Assembly: GCF_029227915.1 (NCBI RefSeq)
Contig: NC_079876.1
Location: 18,972,001-19,036,000, forward strand
Direction of reading: 5' to 3'
Source of the DNA: Hydractinia symbiolongicarpus
Lineage: Eukaryota > Cnidaria > Hydrozoa > Anthoathecata > Hydractiniidae
DNA: 64,000 nucleotides
Part shown: positions 22,771-32,592 of the stretch, one piece after another
How the letters are laid out: each line of letters begins with the position of its first letter
Numbering within the stretch: the stretch's first letter is position 1
Made by a program: the position numbers and the translations under genes
Notes under the pieces: model-generated
Told to the model about the DNA's origin: nothing
The model's database searches: none
What the model saw: the letters and a program-made list of their open reading frames with translations, nothing else

Positions 22771-24110
22771 AGGTTTCCAAGGCAAAGGCATTAAGGACGG
22801 CAAGGAGAAGGCATGGCATAGGAAGGGAGAAGAGTCAGCAAGGCAGGGTTAGGCGTTCATAGCAGGCAATGGCGCACTAAAAGTAGGCAAGGAAACAGGA
22901 AGATGAATCAGCAAGGCAACGACAGGCAAGCCATGGGAGGCACAGGCAAGGGAAGAGTAGGCAGGTACCAGAAAGGGCATGGAAGGGTAGGCCAAATGGA
23001 ACAGCAAGGCAGGGGCAGGCACCTTAATAGAAGCTCTCCCTTAAAGAACTGCGAAAAGGAGGTTTAACTGTCTTTTTTGCAAACTTTGGAGGAGCAACCA
23101 GTATAGAAAGTGTTGCGGAGAGGTTGCCAAGGCAAAGGCATTCAGGAAAGGGCACGGCAATATATTTAGCGTTGCACGGCAAAGGCAGGCAAGGAAACAG
23201 GGAGAGGAATCAGCAAGGCAGGGGTAGGCAAGACAGGGGTAGGCAAGGCATGGGAGGCACAGGCAAGGGCATAGCAGGCAGGCACCAGAAAAGGCATAGG
23301 AAAGGAAGGGATTTATTAAGAAAGGCAAGGAAAGGGAGCGACAAAGGCAGGCAAGAAAACAGGAAGAGGAATCAGCAAGGCAGGGGTAGGCAAGGCATGG
23401 GAGGCACAGACAAGGGCATAGTAAGCAGGCAACAGAAAAGACATAGAAAGGGAACGGCAAGAAAGGAACGGCAAGGCAGGGCCAGGCATTTAAATAGGCA
23501 GGCAAGCCATGGGAGGCACAGGCAAGGGAAGAGTAGGCAGGTACCAGAAAGGGCATGGAAGGGTAGGCCAAATGGAACAGCAAGGCAGGGGCAGGCACCT
23601 TAATAGAAGCTCTCCCTTAAAGAACTGCGAAAAGGAAGTTTAACTGTCTTTTTTGCAAACTTTGGAGGAGCAACCAGTATAGAAAATGTTGCGGAGAGGT
23701 TGCCAAGGCAAAGGCATTCAGGAAAGGGCACGGCAATATATTTAGCGTTGCACGGCAAAGGCAGGCAAGGAAACAGGGAGAGGAATCAGCAAGGCAGGGG
23801 TAGGCAAGACAGGGGTAGGCAAGGCATGGGAGGCACAGGCAAGGGCATAGCAGGCAGGCACCAGAAAAGGCATAGGAAAGGAAGGGATTTATTAAGAAAG
23901 GCAAGGAAAGGGAGCGACAAAGGCAGGCAAGAAAACAGGAAGAGGAATCAGCAAGGCAGGGGTAGGCAAGGCATGGGAGGCACAGACAAGGGCATAGTAA
24001 GCAGGCAACAGAAAAGACATAGAAAGGGAACGGCAAGAAAGGAACGGCAAGGCAGGGCCAGGCATTTAAATATACACTCCTTCCCCTTCTACAACTCGAA
24101 GATTACGTAT
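22771..24110. repeat. GGCAAGG-type minisatellite locus with 576-bp tandem duplication
   Basis: Degenerate units of the form (A)AGGCAAGGGC/AGGCATGG dominate the + strand. A 576-bp block (about 22923-23498) is repeated at 23499-24073 with very few differences, for example GGAGGTTT to GGAAGTTT and GAAAGTG to GAAAATG. Each block contains a non-repetitive segment, AACTGCGAAAAGG through GTATAGAAAGTGTTGCG. The same joint (GTATAGAAAGTGTTGCGCAG, then GGTTGCCAAGGCAAAGGC) and the same right flank (ACAACTCRAAGATTACGTAT) recur at 42130-42355, so this is probably an expanded relic of repeat family A. Long frames on both strands here are compositional. Confidence 0.85.
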
Positions 24111-24199
24111 ATTTAATTAAGGTATTTTAAGGTCAATATACAGAATTTTATCAATATAATACAACGGGGTTGTTGTAGGTGCAAGATAATGTTTTTCAT

Positions 24200-24265
24200 G
24201 CCCTGTCCAGGATTCGAACCTGGATCTCTCGTTTACGAGTGTCATAGCCATTAGACTAACAAGGC
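24200..24265 (-). repeat. tRNA-shaped repeat, copy 1
   Basis: The reverse complement folds with a 7-bp acceptor stem (GCCTTGT/ACAGGGC), a D-arm with TAATGGCTA loop, and a perfect T-arm CCAGG-TTCGAAT-CCTGG. The anticodon arm is CTCGT-AA-ACGAG, far too tight a loop for an anticodon, and the length is 66 nt. It has the shape and A/B-box sequences of a tRNA but cannot be a normal one. Confidence 0.6.
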
Positions 24266-24483
24266 GTAATAATTATGTAATTTTGTTAATTAAATATACT
24301 TAAATATTTACACTTGTGTCTAATAAAGTAAGTAATTTTGATCATTATCCATCAGTTTTTGACCTTTCGTATTAAAGGATCGTGTGTTTCAGGCTTAATC
24401 CCGAAGTTTGAGGTGAAATCAAGTAAGTTTATTGAAAAAATTTTCCAGCATGCAAAGGAACGAATATTATCAGAACAAACTAC

Positions 24484-25108
24484 CACTTTATTCTTTATTA
24501 TTCCATGAAATTAACGAGTCAAGAAATTAACGCAAATTACATTTAATTAACGCGAATTTGAGAATATGCTACATCACACGGAGCGAAAATTACGGTAACA
24601 GGCGATTTTATTTATTGTAAAAAAAGTCGGCAATTTACAGTATTTTAATCAACGAGTCATGAAATTAAAAGTCTTTAAATTAACACGAATTTTGACAAAC
24701 CGGTTTACACGCTTTTTTTATAAGAATATTGTTTTTTTGTTTCAGCCTCAGTATCCTTAGCTTTTTGACAAATCTCAGCCACAAATATTCTTAAAAATAT
24801 TCTTCACCGGAAAGTATGATTACCCTTAATATGCTTAAAGATGGTTAAAAAAATGGTGGAAAGTCATTAAACAAAGTGAAAACGACAGGTGATCCGACAA
24901 GAAAATAAACATACAGTATAAGAAATAAAACTCTAATCAAAATCTGCGCATCACACAAATTTTCATATCTAAAACAAGAAGTTGAGGCTGGGTATATTCT
25001 TAGGATATTTCTAATTTTAACCCATTTCTCAGCCTCGATATTCTTATAATTATATTCTTATAAAAAAGCGTGTAAAATCATAACTGGGTAATTTCATGGA
25101 ATAAGGTA
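24484..25108. repeat. Outer inverted repeat enclosing a MITE
   Basis: TTATTCCATGAAATTA (24496-24511) faces TAATTTCATGGAATAA (25091-25106). The left half holds repeated AATTAACGCGAATTT-type units. The inner MITE at 24704-25076 lies inside, so this is either a nested insertion or one element with stepped inverted repeats. Confidence 0.5.
24704..25076. mobile_element. MITE with TTTACACGC terminal inverted repeats
   Basis: Left end TTTACACGCTTTTTTTATAA (24704 on) is matched in reverse complement by the right end at about 25050-25076, then by a second inverted pair (CAGCCTCAGTATCC and its diverged partner). About 373 bp, with no coding capacity. One end of the family also appears at 45025-45048, immediately before the pogo element. 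No clear target duplication. Confidence 0.6.
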
Positions 25109-25448
25109 ATTACGCACATTATATGCAGAATCTTGGAACAAAAACGCAAGACACAAATAATATGACAAAACGCAAATTGTTTTATAATAGCTTAATAAAG
25201 AATTTTATAACCTAAAGTTATGCTTGCAAGACACAAATATAGGTGGTGGTGGTTTGAATTGATGACAGATTTTAAGTCATCAATATACAAAAGAAAAAGC
25301 AGGGGCCCAACACAGATCCCTGCGGCAAAGGTAAAAAGTCAGGGTAAAAATCAGAATATATATATATATACATCATAGTATACGGAATATAATATCCTTA
25401 ATACTGCAATGTATAGCTATATGTGCAACATAATTAATGTTTTTCCTA

Positions 25449-25516
25449 GCCCTGTCCAGGATTCGAACTTGGATCTCTCATTTATAAGAGTGTCATAGCC
25501 ATTAGACCAACAGGGC
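25449..25516 (-). repeat. tRNA-shaped repeat, copy 2
   Basis: The reverse complement has acceptor GCCCTGT/ACAGGGC (perfect), D-arm GGTCTAATGGCTATGAC, and T-arm with one mismatch. The anticodon arm is CTCT-TATAAATG-AGAG, an 8-nt loop. Both flanks resemble those of copy 3 at 39289 (AATGTTTTT before; AATGCA, TTTTATAGTT and ATTATA after), so the tRNA shape is embedded in a longer dispersed repeat. Confidence 0.6.
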
Positions 25517-26980
25517 ATGAATGCATATATACTTTTATAGTTGCACATTATAGCCACACATGTACAGAAAGTCTGACATATAAAAACATCATTTAGTTTT
25601 CTTTATACAAGTGTCTCAGAACTGCAATATTAACCACAACAGCAAAAAACAAATCAAAATATAAAAATATATAACCAAAATGAGTCAAAACTTTGTACTC
25701 TCTGCACACCATATGTTACTTATGTTAACTTTTGAAGTTGTAGCTTCACACCTGTCGTGGACGACAGACGTCAGTCACTTTTTCCTCTTCTTCTACTTCA
25801 TCTCTAGAGAGAGGAGGATGAGGGTTAGATCGAACTACAGTGACTATACTGTTTTCTGAGGCTTTATATATGGAGAATTTTTACTCACAAATTTTTATAT
25901 GTCATGGTGCTTCTTTATTAGCAAAAACACAGTCTATTCTGGACACAATATTCTATATGGGTCAGTGACACATTTTATTTAGAACAAAACAAATCAGAAG
26001 ATGCTACAAAACGTTACGAAGGATTTTTCTTATGCGAATTGGATGGCAAATTTGCAGGCGAAATGTATCTAAGCATGCACATTTTTATTTGTGTTATTTT
26101 GCTTCGAAAAGTTTGCTTAACTGAAAAGTAGAAACAAGGTTCTTTTTTCATGTAAATATACATCCTAACAAAGTTTTATCCTAACATAGAAAAAATAACA
26201 AAAGAAGTCTTAATTCAAAATATATATATACTCAATAAAATGCATAACTATAAATTCAAATAAAAGCTCAATGTTGTTCAATGTTTATATATATTTGAAG
26301 ATTTTCTATGTTTCTACGTTATTTTTTCTGTTATTATATAGATGTTTGAAGATTTTCAGGACATGTTAATGATTGCACAAGAACCACTCCTTAGAAATTA
26401 AAAAAAATTGTTACTAGAAAATATGGATGTTGGTGTTAATCCTGATATATATATAGAAATAATTTCAGTTTCTATAACATGACTCGCACTAGTGTATAAA
26501 ATTAATTTGAAGACACATGATCCTGTTGCTGTATTAGCGAAAGAGTAGTCTGTTTGGAACGCCAAATAGTCTATGGGTGTACATTTTGTTTAGAATCCGA
26601 CGACTACAAATTTATATACATGTTAAACAAAAATTGCATCCAGCACCGTGATGCCCCAGTGGTAGCTAAATATTTACTCCTCTGGGTGTTTGGTGATGCC
26701 TCTTAATTTCTAGCTAGCTCCACAATTATATGACTCTCCTCCCCCTGCCCTCTCCCCAACACTTCTCTGTCATCCAATCTTGAAAAAAATTACCTTTGGT
26801 GTCGGTAACATGTGACCATGTCAATGTCTATATAAATATTGACAGGAAGTATTATATGTGGAAAAATTAGCGATGTTCTTTTGTTGATTTTGCTAAGTTT
26901 TTTTAGTCATTCTTTATATACATTTAAAAAATTTGTCAAGAGCCAACACATTTTGTGGAGCTGGATAAAACTACAAAGTA
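25517..26980. other. No gene recognised
   Basis: AT-rich with short AT microsatellites (for example near 26221 and 26285). I see no frame with a recognisable domain and no defined element. Confidence 0.5.
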
Positions 26981-28017
26981 GTTATGTGATGGACATCACT
27001 CACTGTGTGCAGTAGCAGCTAGCTAGCTCAAAAATCCGTCCTAAAGTCTTAGGACGGATTTTTGAGAATTCTCTTATGATCTTCTTCATCTAGCATAAGA
27101 GAAAACTTAATAAGCATTTTTATGCTAGTTAAATTGGTAGTTTTATGCTAGCTTAGCTGCTACTGTTGTGCTAGATAGCTTTAGGTGTATGTAAGGGGTT
27201 TTCACAACCTTTAAAAAACAGTGATCATAACCTCCACTTCTTTCTTGAAAAATCTCATCATTTCGCTTCTAGCTGGCTGACTACGTTTAGCACCATCTTT
27301 AAAACACAACAAAAACTCCATCGCCGTGCCAAAAACACGTTGTCTCGCTCAATCAGATATTTACGAAAATTTACCAACAAATGACCAGATAAAATTACTG
27401 GGCAACACTGATAAAATGGCAGAATTTTTTATAAATTTGATGTATAGGGACGAAATCGTATAGAAATCCTATATACTCTCCACCGTACTTCCTTTTTCTT
27501 TTATATTTGGCTTATTTAATGAGGAAATGGGCTCCGCTTCTCTCCGCAAAAAAGCCTTTATGATTTAACCCTAAAACTTAACAGGTTGAGTGTTTCATTG
27601 TGTTTTGCTGCAATGTTCAAAAGTTTCTTCTCCACATATAATCAATGTATCTAAATAATGTATCATCTTAGTCCAGGGGTTGGTATAGAAAATATTAAGG
27701 TGCAAATATCTCAAATTTAATATCTAAAACATATGGTATCAAATTTGAGATATAAAGTCAACTTGGCTCCAATGAATTTACTGACAATTTTGGTCTTTAA
27801 GAACTGTAACAACTAAGTCATGGTACAGAAGTGATCAAAATTCATTATTAAGAGAACGGCAACTGGTAACTATGCTCCACAAAAAGGCATACAGGGGAGA
27901 CAAAACATAAAAACAGGTGTATTAACCTCGTCCCCAGAACTTTACTGGGCCTATGATATCCCAAACCTTGATCCCAGGGCTTTTTTCTTTAATATAAGGG
28001 ACGGTGTTTTAAAAGAA
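26980..28017 (+). repeat. Dispersed repeat family A, copy 1
   Basis: Aligns in the same orientation with 41425-42707. Shared blocks: the TTTATGCTAGCTAG cluster, CCATCTTTAAA..CGGCGTGC, TATAGGGACGAAATCGTATR, ACTCTCCACCGTA, AACGCCAACTGGTAACTATG-like, AACCTCGTCCCCAG.ACTTTA, CCTCGATATCCC-like and CCCAGG.CTTTTTT. This copy lacks the GGCAAGG minisatellite present in the other. No coding capacity is seen and its class is unknown. It ends where the RLE-USP LINE begins. Confidence 0.7.
27027..27066. repeat. Perfect 18-bp-arm hairpin
   Basis: CTCAAAAATCCGTCCTAA, a 4-nt loop AGTC, then the exact reverse complement. It sits near the start of family A copy 1; the other copy has only a degraded version. 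Confidence 0.9.
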
Positions 28018-29211
28018 ACAAAGAGTGATTGCAAGATCCAATGCGTGATGTACCATTGCCCTTATTGGAAGTTTTACCATTACCTCCTAAGCAGGCTAAA
28101 GCCTTTAATACACCACCTTTTTACATTCCATGAATTTCAACAAGTTCTTCAGTCTCGTCGCAACGGCTCTGCGCCAGGTATCAATATGATGCCATATGAG
28201 GTTTATAAATATTGCCCAAAAACTGCTTCTTTCTTATTTAATACATTAAAGTCATGTCTTAAACAGTCCTGTTTTCCTTTGCAGTGGCGTGTTCCATCTG
28301 AGGTTTTTATCCCTAAATGCAAGCTTCCCGAACCATCCTGCATAAGGGATTATAGACCAATAGCTTTATTAAATGTGGCAGGTAAACTATTCTGTAGCCT
28401 AATCTTGAAACGTTTAGAGACTCACATCATAAAAAATAATAATTTCGTCAACAAACGTATTCAGAAAGGTTGTATGGAAAAGGTTCCTGGTTGTTGGGAG
28501 CATATATCCCTAATTTGGTCGGCATTAAAATCTGCCAAGACTGACAAAGCTGTTTATGCTATATGGCTGAATGTAGCTAATGCATACCCTTCAGTTCCGC
28601 ACAAACTTATCTTCTTTGCTTTAGAACGTTATGGTGTATCATCTTTCTGGATAGACCTTATTTCTTAATAAGGTCTATCTCGAGTATCTATTAAAGCTTT
28701 GTTATGGTGGTTTATGGAGTAAATCCTTTTTACTCTCTTCTCCATCAGGGTAACAATTCTTTCACTGCCACAATGTCTAACTTCCTTTTGTATAGGGGCA
28801 ACCTACAACACTCTTCCCTCTCCAACCAATCTTGTGAGATGGGGAATTGAGAAAGACAAAAGTTGCACTCTGTGCAAGAAACCATCCTCAAATATCTCTC
28901 ACATATTGGGTGCCTGTAGGACCTCCCTTACGCAGGGTAGATACACATTCCGTCATGATTCGGTTTTAATAGTTTTGGTTAAGACATTAAAGAGTTTTTG
29001 CTATCATATGAACCTCTTAAGGTTTCCAAGTGCAACAAAATTAATTTCATTCTGGCCGGCCAATCACCATCTAAGAAGAGACATACAAAGTGCCCAGGCC
29101 TTCTTCACCTTGCTTCTGATTGGAAAATACTGTCAGATTTAGATTCCGTTTTAGTTGTTCCACCATACATTGAAATAACACAACTACGCCCAGACGTGTT
29201 ATTAATATCCA
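28018..29211 (+). pseudogene. RLE-LINE reverse transcriptase, CCHC knuckle and start of endonuclease
   Basis: A 1-nt excess in a T5 run at about 28120 separates the linker (VLPLPPKQAKAFNTPPF) from the RT frame 28045-28668: GSAPGINMMPYEVYK, SCIRDYRPIALLNVAGKLF, and motif A as WLNVANAYPSVPH, with Asn where relatives have the catalytic Asp. After FALERYGVSSFWIDLIS and a short palm piece, the catalytic YxDD region is missing. The text resumes at 28810 with the thumb (LPSPTNLVRWGIEKDKS), the knuckle CTLCKKPSSNISHILGAC (CX2CX8HX4C), and RYTFRHDSVLIVLVKTL. The endonuclease begins at ITQLRPDVLLIS, where the inserted element starts. This copy cannot encode an active RT. Confidence 0.8.
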
Positions 29212-29274
29212 CAGGGGCGGATACAGGATTTTTTTCTCCTTAGGCGGATTTGCGAAGCGAAGCGAAGCGAAGCC

Positions 29275-29309
29275 CACGCGCAATTTTTGCGTAGCAAAAA
29301 TTGCGCGTG
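29275..29309. repeat. Perfect hairpin, 16-bp arms
   Basis: CACGCGCAATTTTTGC, loop GTA, then the exact reverse complement. Preceded by four GAAGC repeats. Lies 63 bp inside the CAGGGGCGG element end. Confidence 0.9.
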
Positions 29310-29869
29310 ATAAAACAGCTGGGGGTCTTGGGGGGCGCTGTAAGCCCCAGAAGTGGGGTCTGGGGCGAAACCCCAGAAGCTTTAGCTTATTTATCTATTT
29401 CAGCACTCAAAAATGCAGCAGACAGGACCTTCACATGTCCATTTCTTATATGTTATTGGAAAAAAAAACAACCATAAAATTCATAAATAAAAGCCAAATA
29501 ATGTTTGCAGAAAAATTAAGGCTAAAATTAGCCAGCCAGCAAAATTTCTTCTTTCTTCCAGATTCACATCCAGATAAATGAAATCCAAAAATAACATTTT
29601 TTAAAGATTAGAGGATTAAATTAATAATCCAGTCAAAATCTTCTTTCTTCATTCAAAATCTTCTTTCTTCTTTCTTCCAGCTTGCACATCAGGTAATATA
29701 ACCAACTATGAACAAAATGAATCTGTCATGAAATGAGTCAAATTGATCAATTGTCAAAACCAACCAATGAATAAATAAATAAACAACAATCAAAACTGAA
29801 AATTTTAAACTAAATTTCAGTACACCAGGTCAACATGAAGCATAAAAAAACATACTCCCTTATATACCA

Positions 29870-30005
29870 ACTTACTTACTTACTTCCCTTACCTACTTCC
29901 CTTACCTACTTACTATACCTACTTCCCTTACCTACTTCCCTTACCTACTTACTATACCTACTTCCCTTGCTTACCTACTTTCCTTACCTACTTCCCTTAC
30001 CTACT
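29870..30005. repeat. TTACCTACTTCC-type pyrimidine array
   Basis: About ten units alternating CTTACCTACTTCC and CTTACTATACCTA. The 73-codon Tyr/Leu/Pro frame through it is an artefact. Confidence 0.85.
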
Positions 30006-30501
30006 TACTATTATCATTGCATTAGGGGAATACTCGCACCCACCAGGCTGACTTAAGACAAGTATTATCATTGCAGCTAGCTGTTTTGTTACCTTAACTT
30101 AAAGTATAACCGTCTTTAGACAAGTATTATCATTGCAGCTAGCTGTTTTGTTACCTTATTAACTGAATATTATTTATACTACTATCATGGATGTATACAG
30201 AATTTATGAAAATAGCCTAAATTTTATCAATCACATCTAAAAAATTTAACAATCAGATGAAAAGAAAAAGGGCGAGGGGAGGGGGGAGAGAGAGAAAAAG
30301 AGCAGAGAGGTAAAAAAGATAAAGGGGTGGGGGGGTAACATGGTAAGTACTATCTATTAACATTTCTTTATCATTAGTTATATATCTCAAAACATGTCAT
30401 GTCTTAAAATTTTAGTCTTCTGTTATCAATGGAAAATTTATTTATAACTTCATTTATATCAACGTTTATTTCTTTATGGATGTGGAGAAGAGCTAAGCCA
30501 T

Positions 30502-31675
30502 TTAGTCTATCGTTAGACATAGTACTGCGGTTATAGCAGGTAATTCATATGTTTTAACTATAGGTTTTGTTAAGAAATTAAGTTTTGTCTGTAATTTACC
30601 ACCTACACACATATTACCGTCAGTAAATACTTTTTTAGGAAAACATAATTTAAGTGATTGATCAGTCTTTCGTTTTAAGGAAGAATGAACGAGAGGCACG
30701 AAATGGTTGGACTGAAATTTTGAAGATAACATAAGGCCTTCATAACAAAACATTATGTGTAGATCAGCCTTCATTGAAACATGCTTACGGGGAATTATTT
30801 TTTGGTTCATACAAACCTTAAACTTTTCCTCTCCGATATCAGGGTAATATGAGAATATAATTCTCCCTGTAACTGAGGACAAAGCTAAAAGGCAAAGGAA
30901 ACTTGACCAGTTTTTGTCATTTAAATTTAAGACAGCTTCCTCTTTTATAAGCTCTTCCCCCTCTTTATTGCTGTCACAAGCAACATGGGAAACACAGAAA
31001 AATAGAATATTTTTCAGAGAACTGAAAGAACCTCTCTGCTCTTGAAAGATGGAAGAAAATAGAGGATGATTGGAATAAAAATTTGGGAAGAGAAAAAGTT
31101 CCAACGATACCAGAAGTCGTAGCAAGTCCACCAACATATTGTTACTTCCCAAACACAAGGATGCTGAACTGTATAAACAATTTCCAGAAGCTTCAGATCT
31201 ACAAAAGTGAACATAAAAAATTTGTTCACTTCACTCTACTGCAAATCTACAACAAGAATAACAGCTGGCTCTATTATTGTCATTAAATAGTCTCGATGAC
31301 CCAAATAGAAACTTTTTGTTTATTGTAGTGAACCCCCTTTTGTTTATTGTTTAAAAGCTTAATAGCGCTTTGTCACCACAATACAATTAATTTATTTTTA
31401 AACATTCCTTAGGGATTATCAACAAAAGTAAAAATAGATAGTTACCTCAAAGCGACGAATGCTTTCTCTTTGGCATACCCAGGAATAAAATGTTCAACAC
31501 TGAAATTTCTGCTTAACAACTTTTTCTCAATCTTTCTCCAATGATCTAATGTTCCAAAATCAGGAAACTCTGTTATTTTATCTTTCAATATCTTATAAAG
31601 ACTTTTACATTCGCAAATATCATTGCTTTTTACAGCAAGCACAACCCGATCCCGCAAGCTCCCATCAGAAGACAT
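30502..31675 (-). CDS. OTU/vertnin-like cysteine protease, two exons
   Basis: Exon 1 is 31675-31446 (MSSDGSLRDRVVLAVKSNDI to the GAG/GTAACT donor). Exon 2 is 31198-30502, after TTTTGTAG. Lengths 230 and 697 nt sum to 309 codons exactly, an uninterrupted 308-residue protein. The join creates ALRSEASGNCLYSSASLCLG, the OTU-type nucleophile motif (xGNCLY/F). Downstream come KNWSSFLCLLALSSVTGRII, then NHFVPLV, the expected catalytic His region. Known role of such domains: cleavage of ubiquitin-like modifiers; vertnin-type relatives may be inactive. It is the only gene in its transposon and looks intact. Substrate unknown. Confidence 0.65.
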
Positions 31676-31835
31676 GTTGGATCAGAAAGAACTTCAGAAT
31701 TGCAGTTGGCCGAAGCTGGCCGAACCCATTAAACAGACCGGCTACCGCGAGGCAATAACAATAGGAAGAGTAAATTATTCCTACGCACCCATCCCCTAAT
31801 ATCAATCTTTCTTTCACCGTAAATTTCGACTAAAG

Positions 31836-31990
31836 AGAGTCCAAAAGTCCACACTCCGGCGAGATTCTTTTTACGTCACAAATTCTTTTGTTTTAACCAG
31901 AGTCCAAAAGTCCACACCTCGGCGAGATTTTTCTCGACGTCATAATTCTTTTGTGTTTCTTTTGTTTAAGAGAGTCCAAAAGTCCACACC
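31836..31990. repeat. AGAGTCCAAAAGTCCACAC repeats, three units
   Basis: Units start at 31836, 31899 and 31971 (63 and 72 bp apart), each followed by YCGGCGAG or YCGGCAGC. One unit lies in reverse orientation at about 44838-44865. Confidence 0.85.
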
Positions 31991-32328
31991 TCGGCAGCCG
32001 CCGAAGTCGACTGTTTTTACGGCAGAAAACAAAGGAATCGAGAGAAACAAAGTCAGCGAAATGCGGCAAAATGTAGTTCGACTACCGTAAGAACCATAGT
32101 ACTTCGGCAAAGCACATCGAAGGAGAGTCGAGCCTCGGCAAACACTCCTGAGTGGAGATAAGAATATTACCTCGGATCCTGGGCGCAAAGGAATCTTATT
32201 AAACGCTTATAATAAAAATTATGCGTTGCTTTAAATCAATTTCTATATTTAGATACACATGATTTTCTCATTGGCAAAATTTCTCCTTAGGCGAGTGCCG
32301 AAGTGGCTGAAGTCTAAATCCGCCCCTG

Positions 32329-32592
32329 ATCCAGTTCTTCCAAAACTGTAACTATGGTAAAACTGACTGTCCATGTGAAGAGAACACGGAATATTGGCAC
32401 AAATGAAAGCTTAACAAATATTCTTCATTTTGTTATGCTATGAAAAACAATGGATGGATCGTGCATTTCTTTGCCATTGAGGTGGGTGCAAGGGGTTTCT
32501 GTTCAGAATCAGTAAGGACCTGTTTTCGTCGCCTTGGTTTCCCTAACAAGCCTTTACGTTCCCTATTAAAATCCCTAACTTTTACTTCATGA
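32329..32592 (+). pseudogene. RLE-LINE: second half of the restriction-like endonuclease
   Basis: Continues the PD-(D/E)xK-type domain interrupted by the insertion: TVTMVKLTV, then after a 1-nt frameshift CEENTEYW, later NNGWIVHFFAIEVGARGF (conserved Glu) and RRLGFPNKPLRSLLKSL. A stop (TGA at 32590) overlaps an ATG (32589) that opens the next frame. That frame starts SASFYIWMSRNSTTW, the usual end of this domain, so one more 1-nt shift separates endonuclease from USP. Family role: nicking the target site. Confidence 0.75.

Larger units (their letters stand above)
29212..32328. mobile_element. Unclassified DNA element with CAGGGGCGGAT ends, carrying an OTU-like gene
   Basis: Left end CAGGGGCGGATACAG and right end (reverse complement) CAGGGGCGGATTTAG are flanked by ATCCA (29207-29211 and 32329-32333). 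Length 3117 bp. The interior holds a perfect 16-bp-arm hairpin (29275-29309), AGCGA repeats, a TTACCTACTTCC array (29870-30005), a duplicated 40-bp unit (30058-30158), and three AGAGTCCAAAAGTCCACAC units (31836, 31899, 31971). The only gene is the two-exon protease on -. I find no transposase. 5-bp duplications with these termini do not match a superfamily I can name; hAT would be expected to give 8 bp. Confidence 0.75.

Noticed and set aside
23041-24116. Long frames on both strands (up to 185 codons) through the GGCAAGG array
   Set aside because: Repeat-driven composition (Gly/Arg/Gln or Leu/Pro/Cys-rich) on both strands and duplicated with the 576-bp block. No domain.
24200-24265. Functional tRNA gene
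   Set aside because: T-arm and acceptor fit, but the anticodon loop would be 2 nt. Copies elsewhere show the same defect.
29212-32328. hAT element
   Set aside because: The CAGGGGCGG-type ends look hAT-like, but only ATCCA (5 bp) is duplicated and no hAT transposase or 8-bp repeat is visible.
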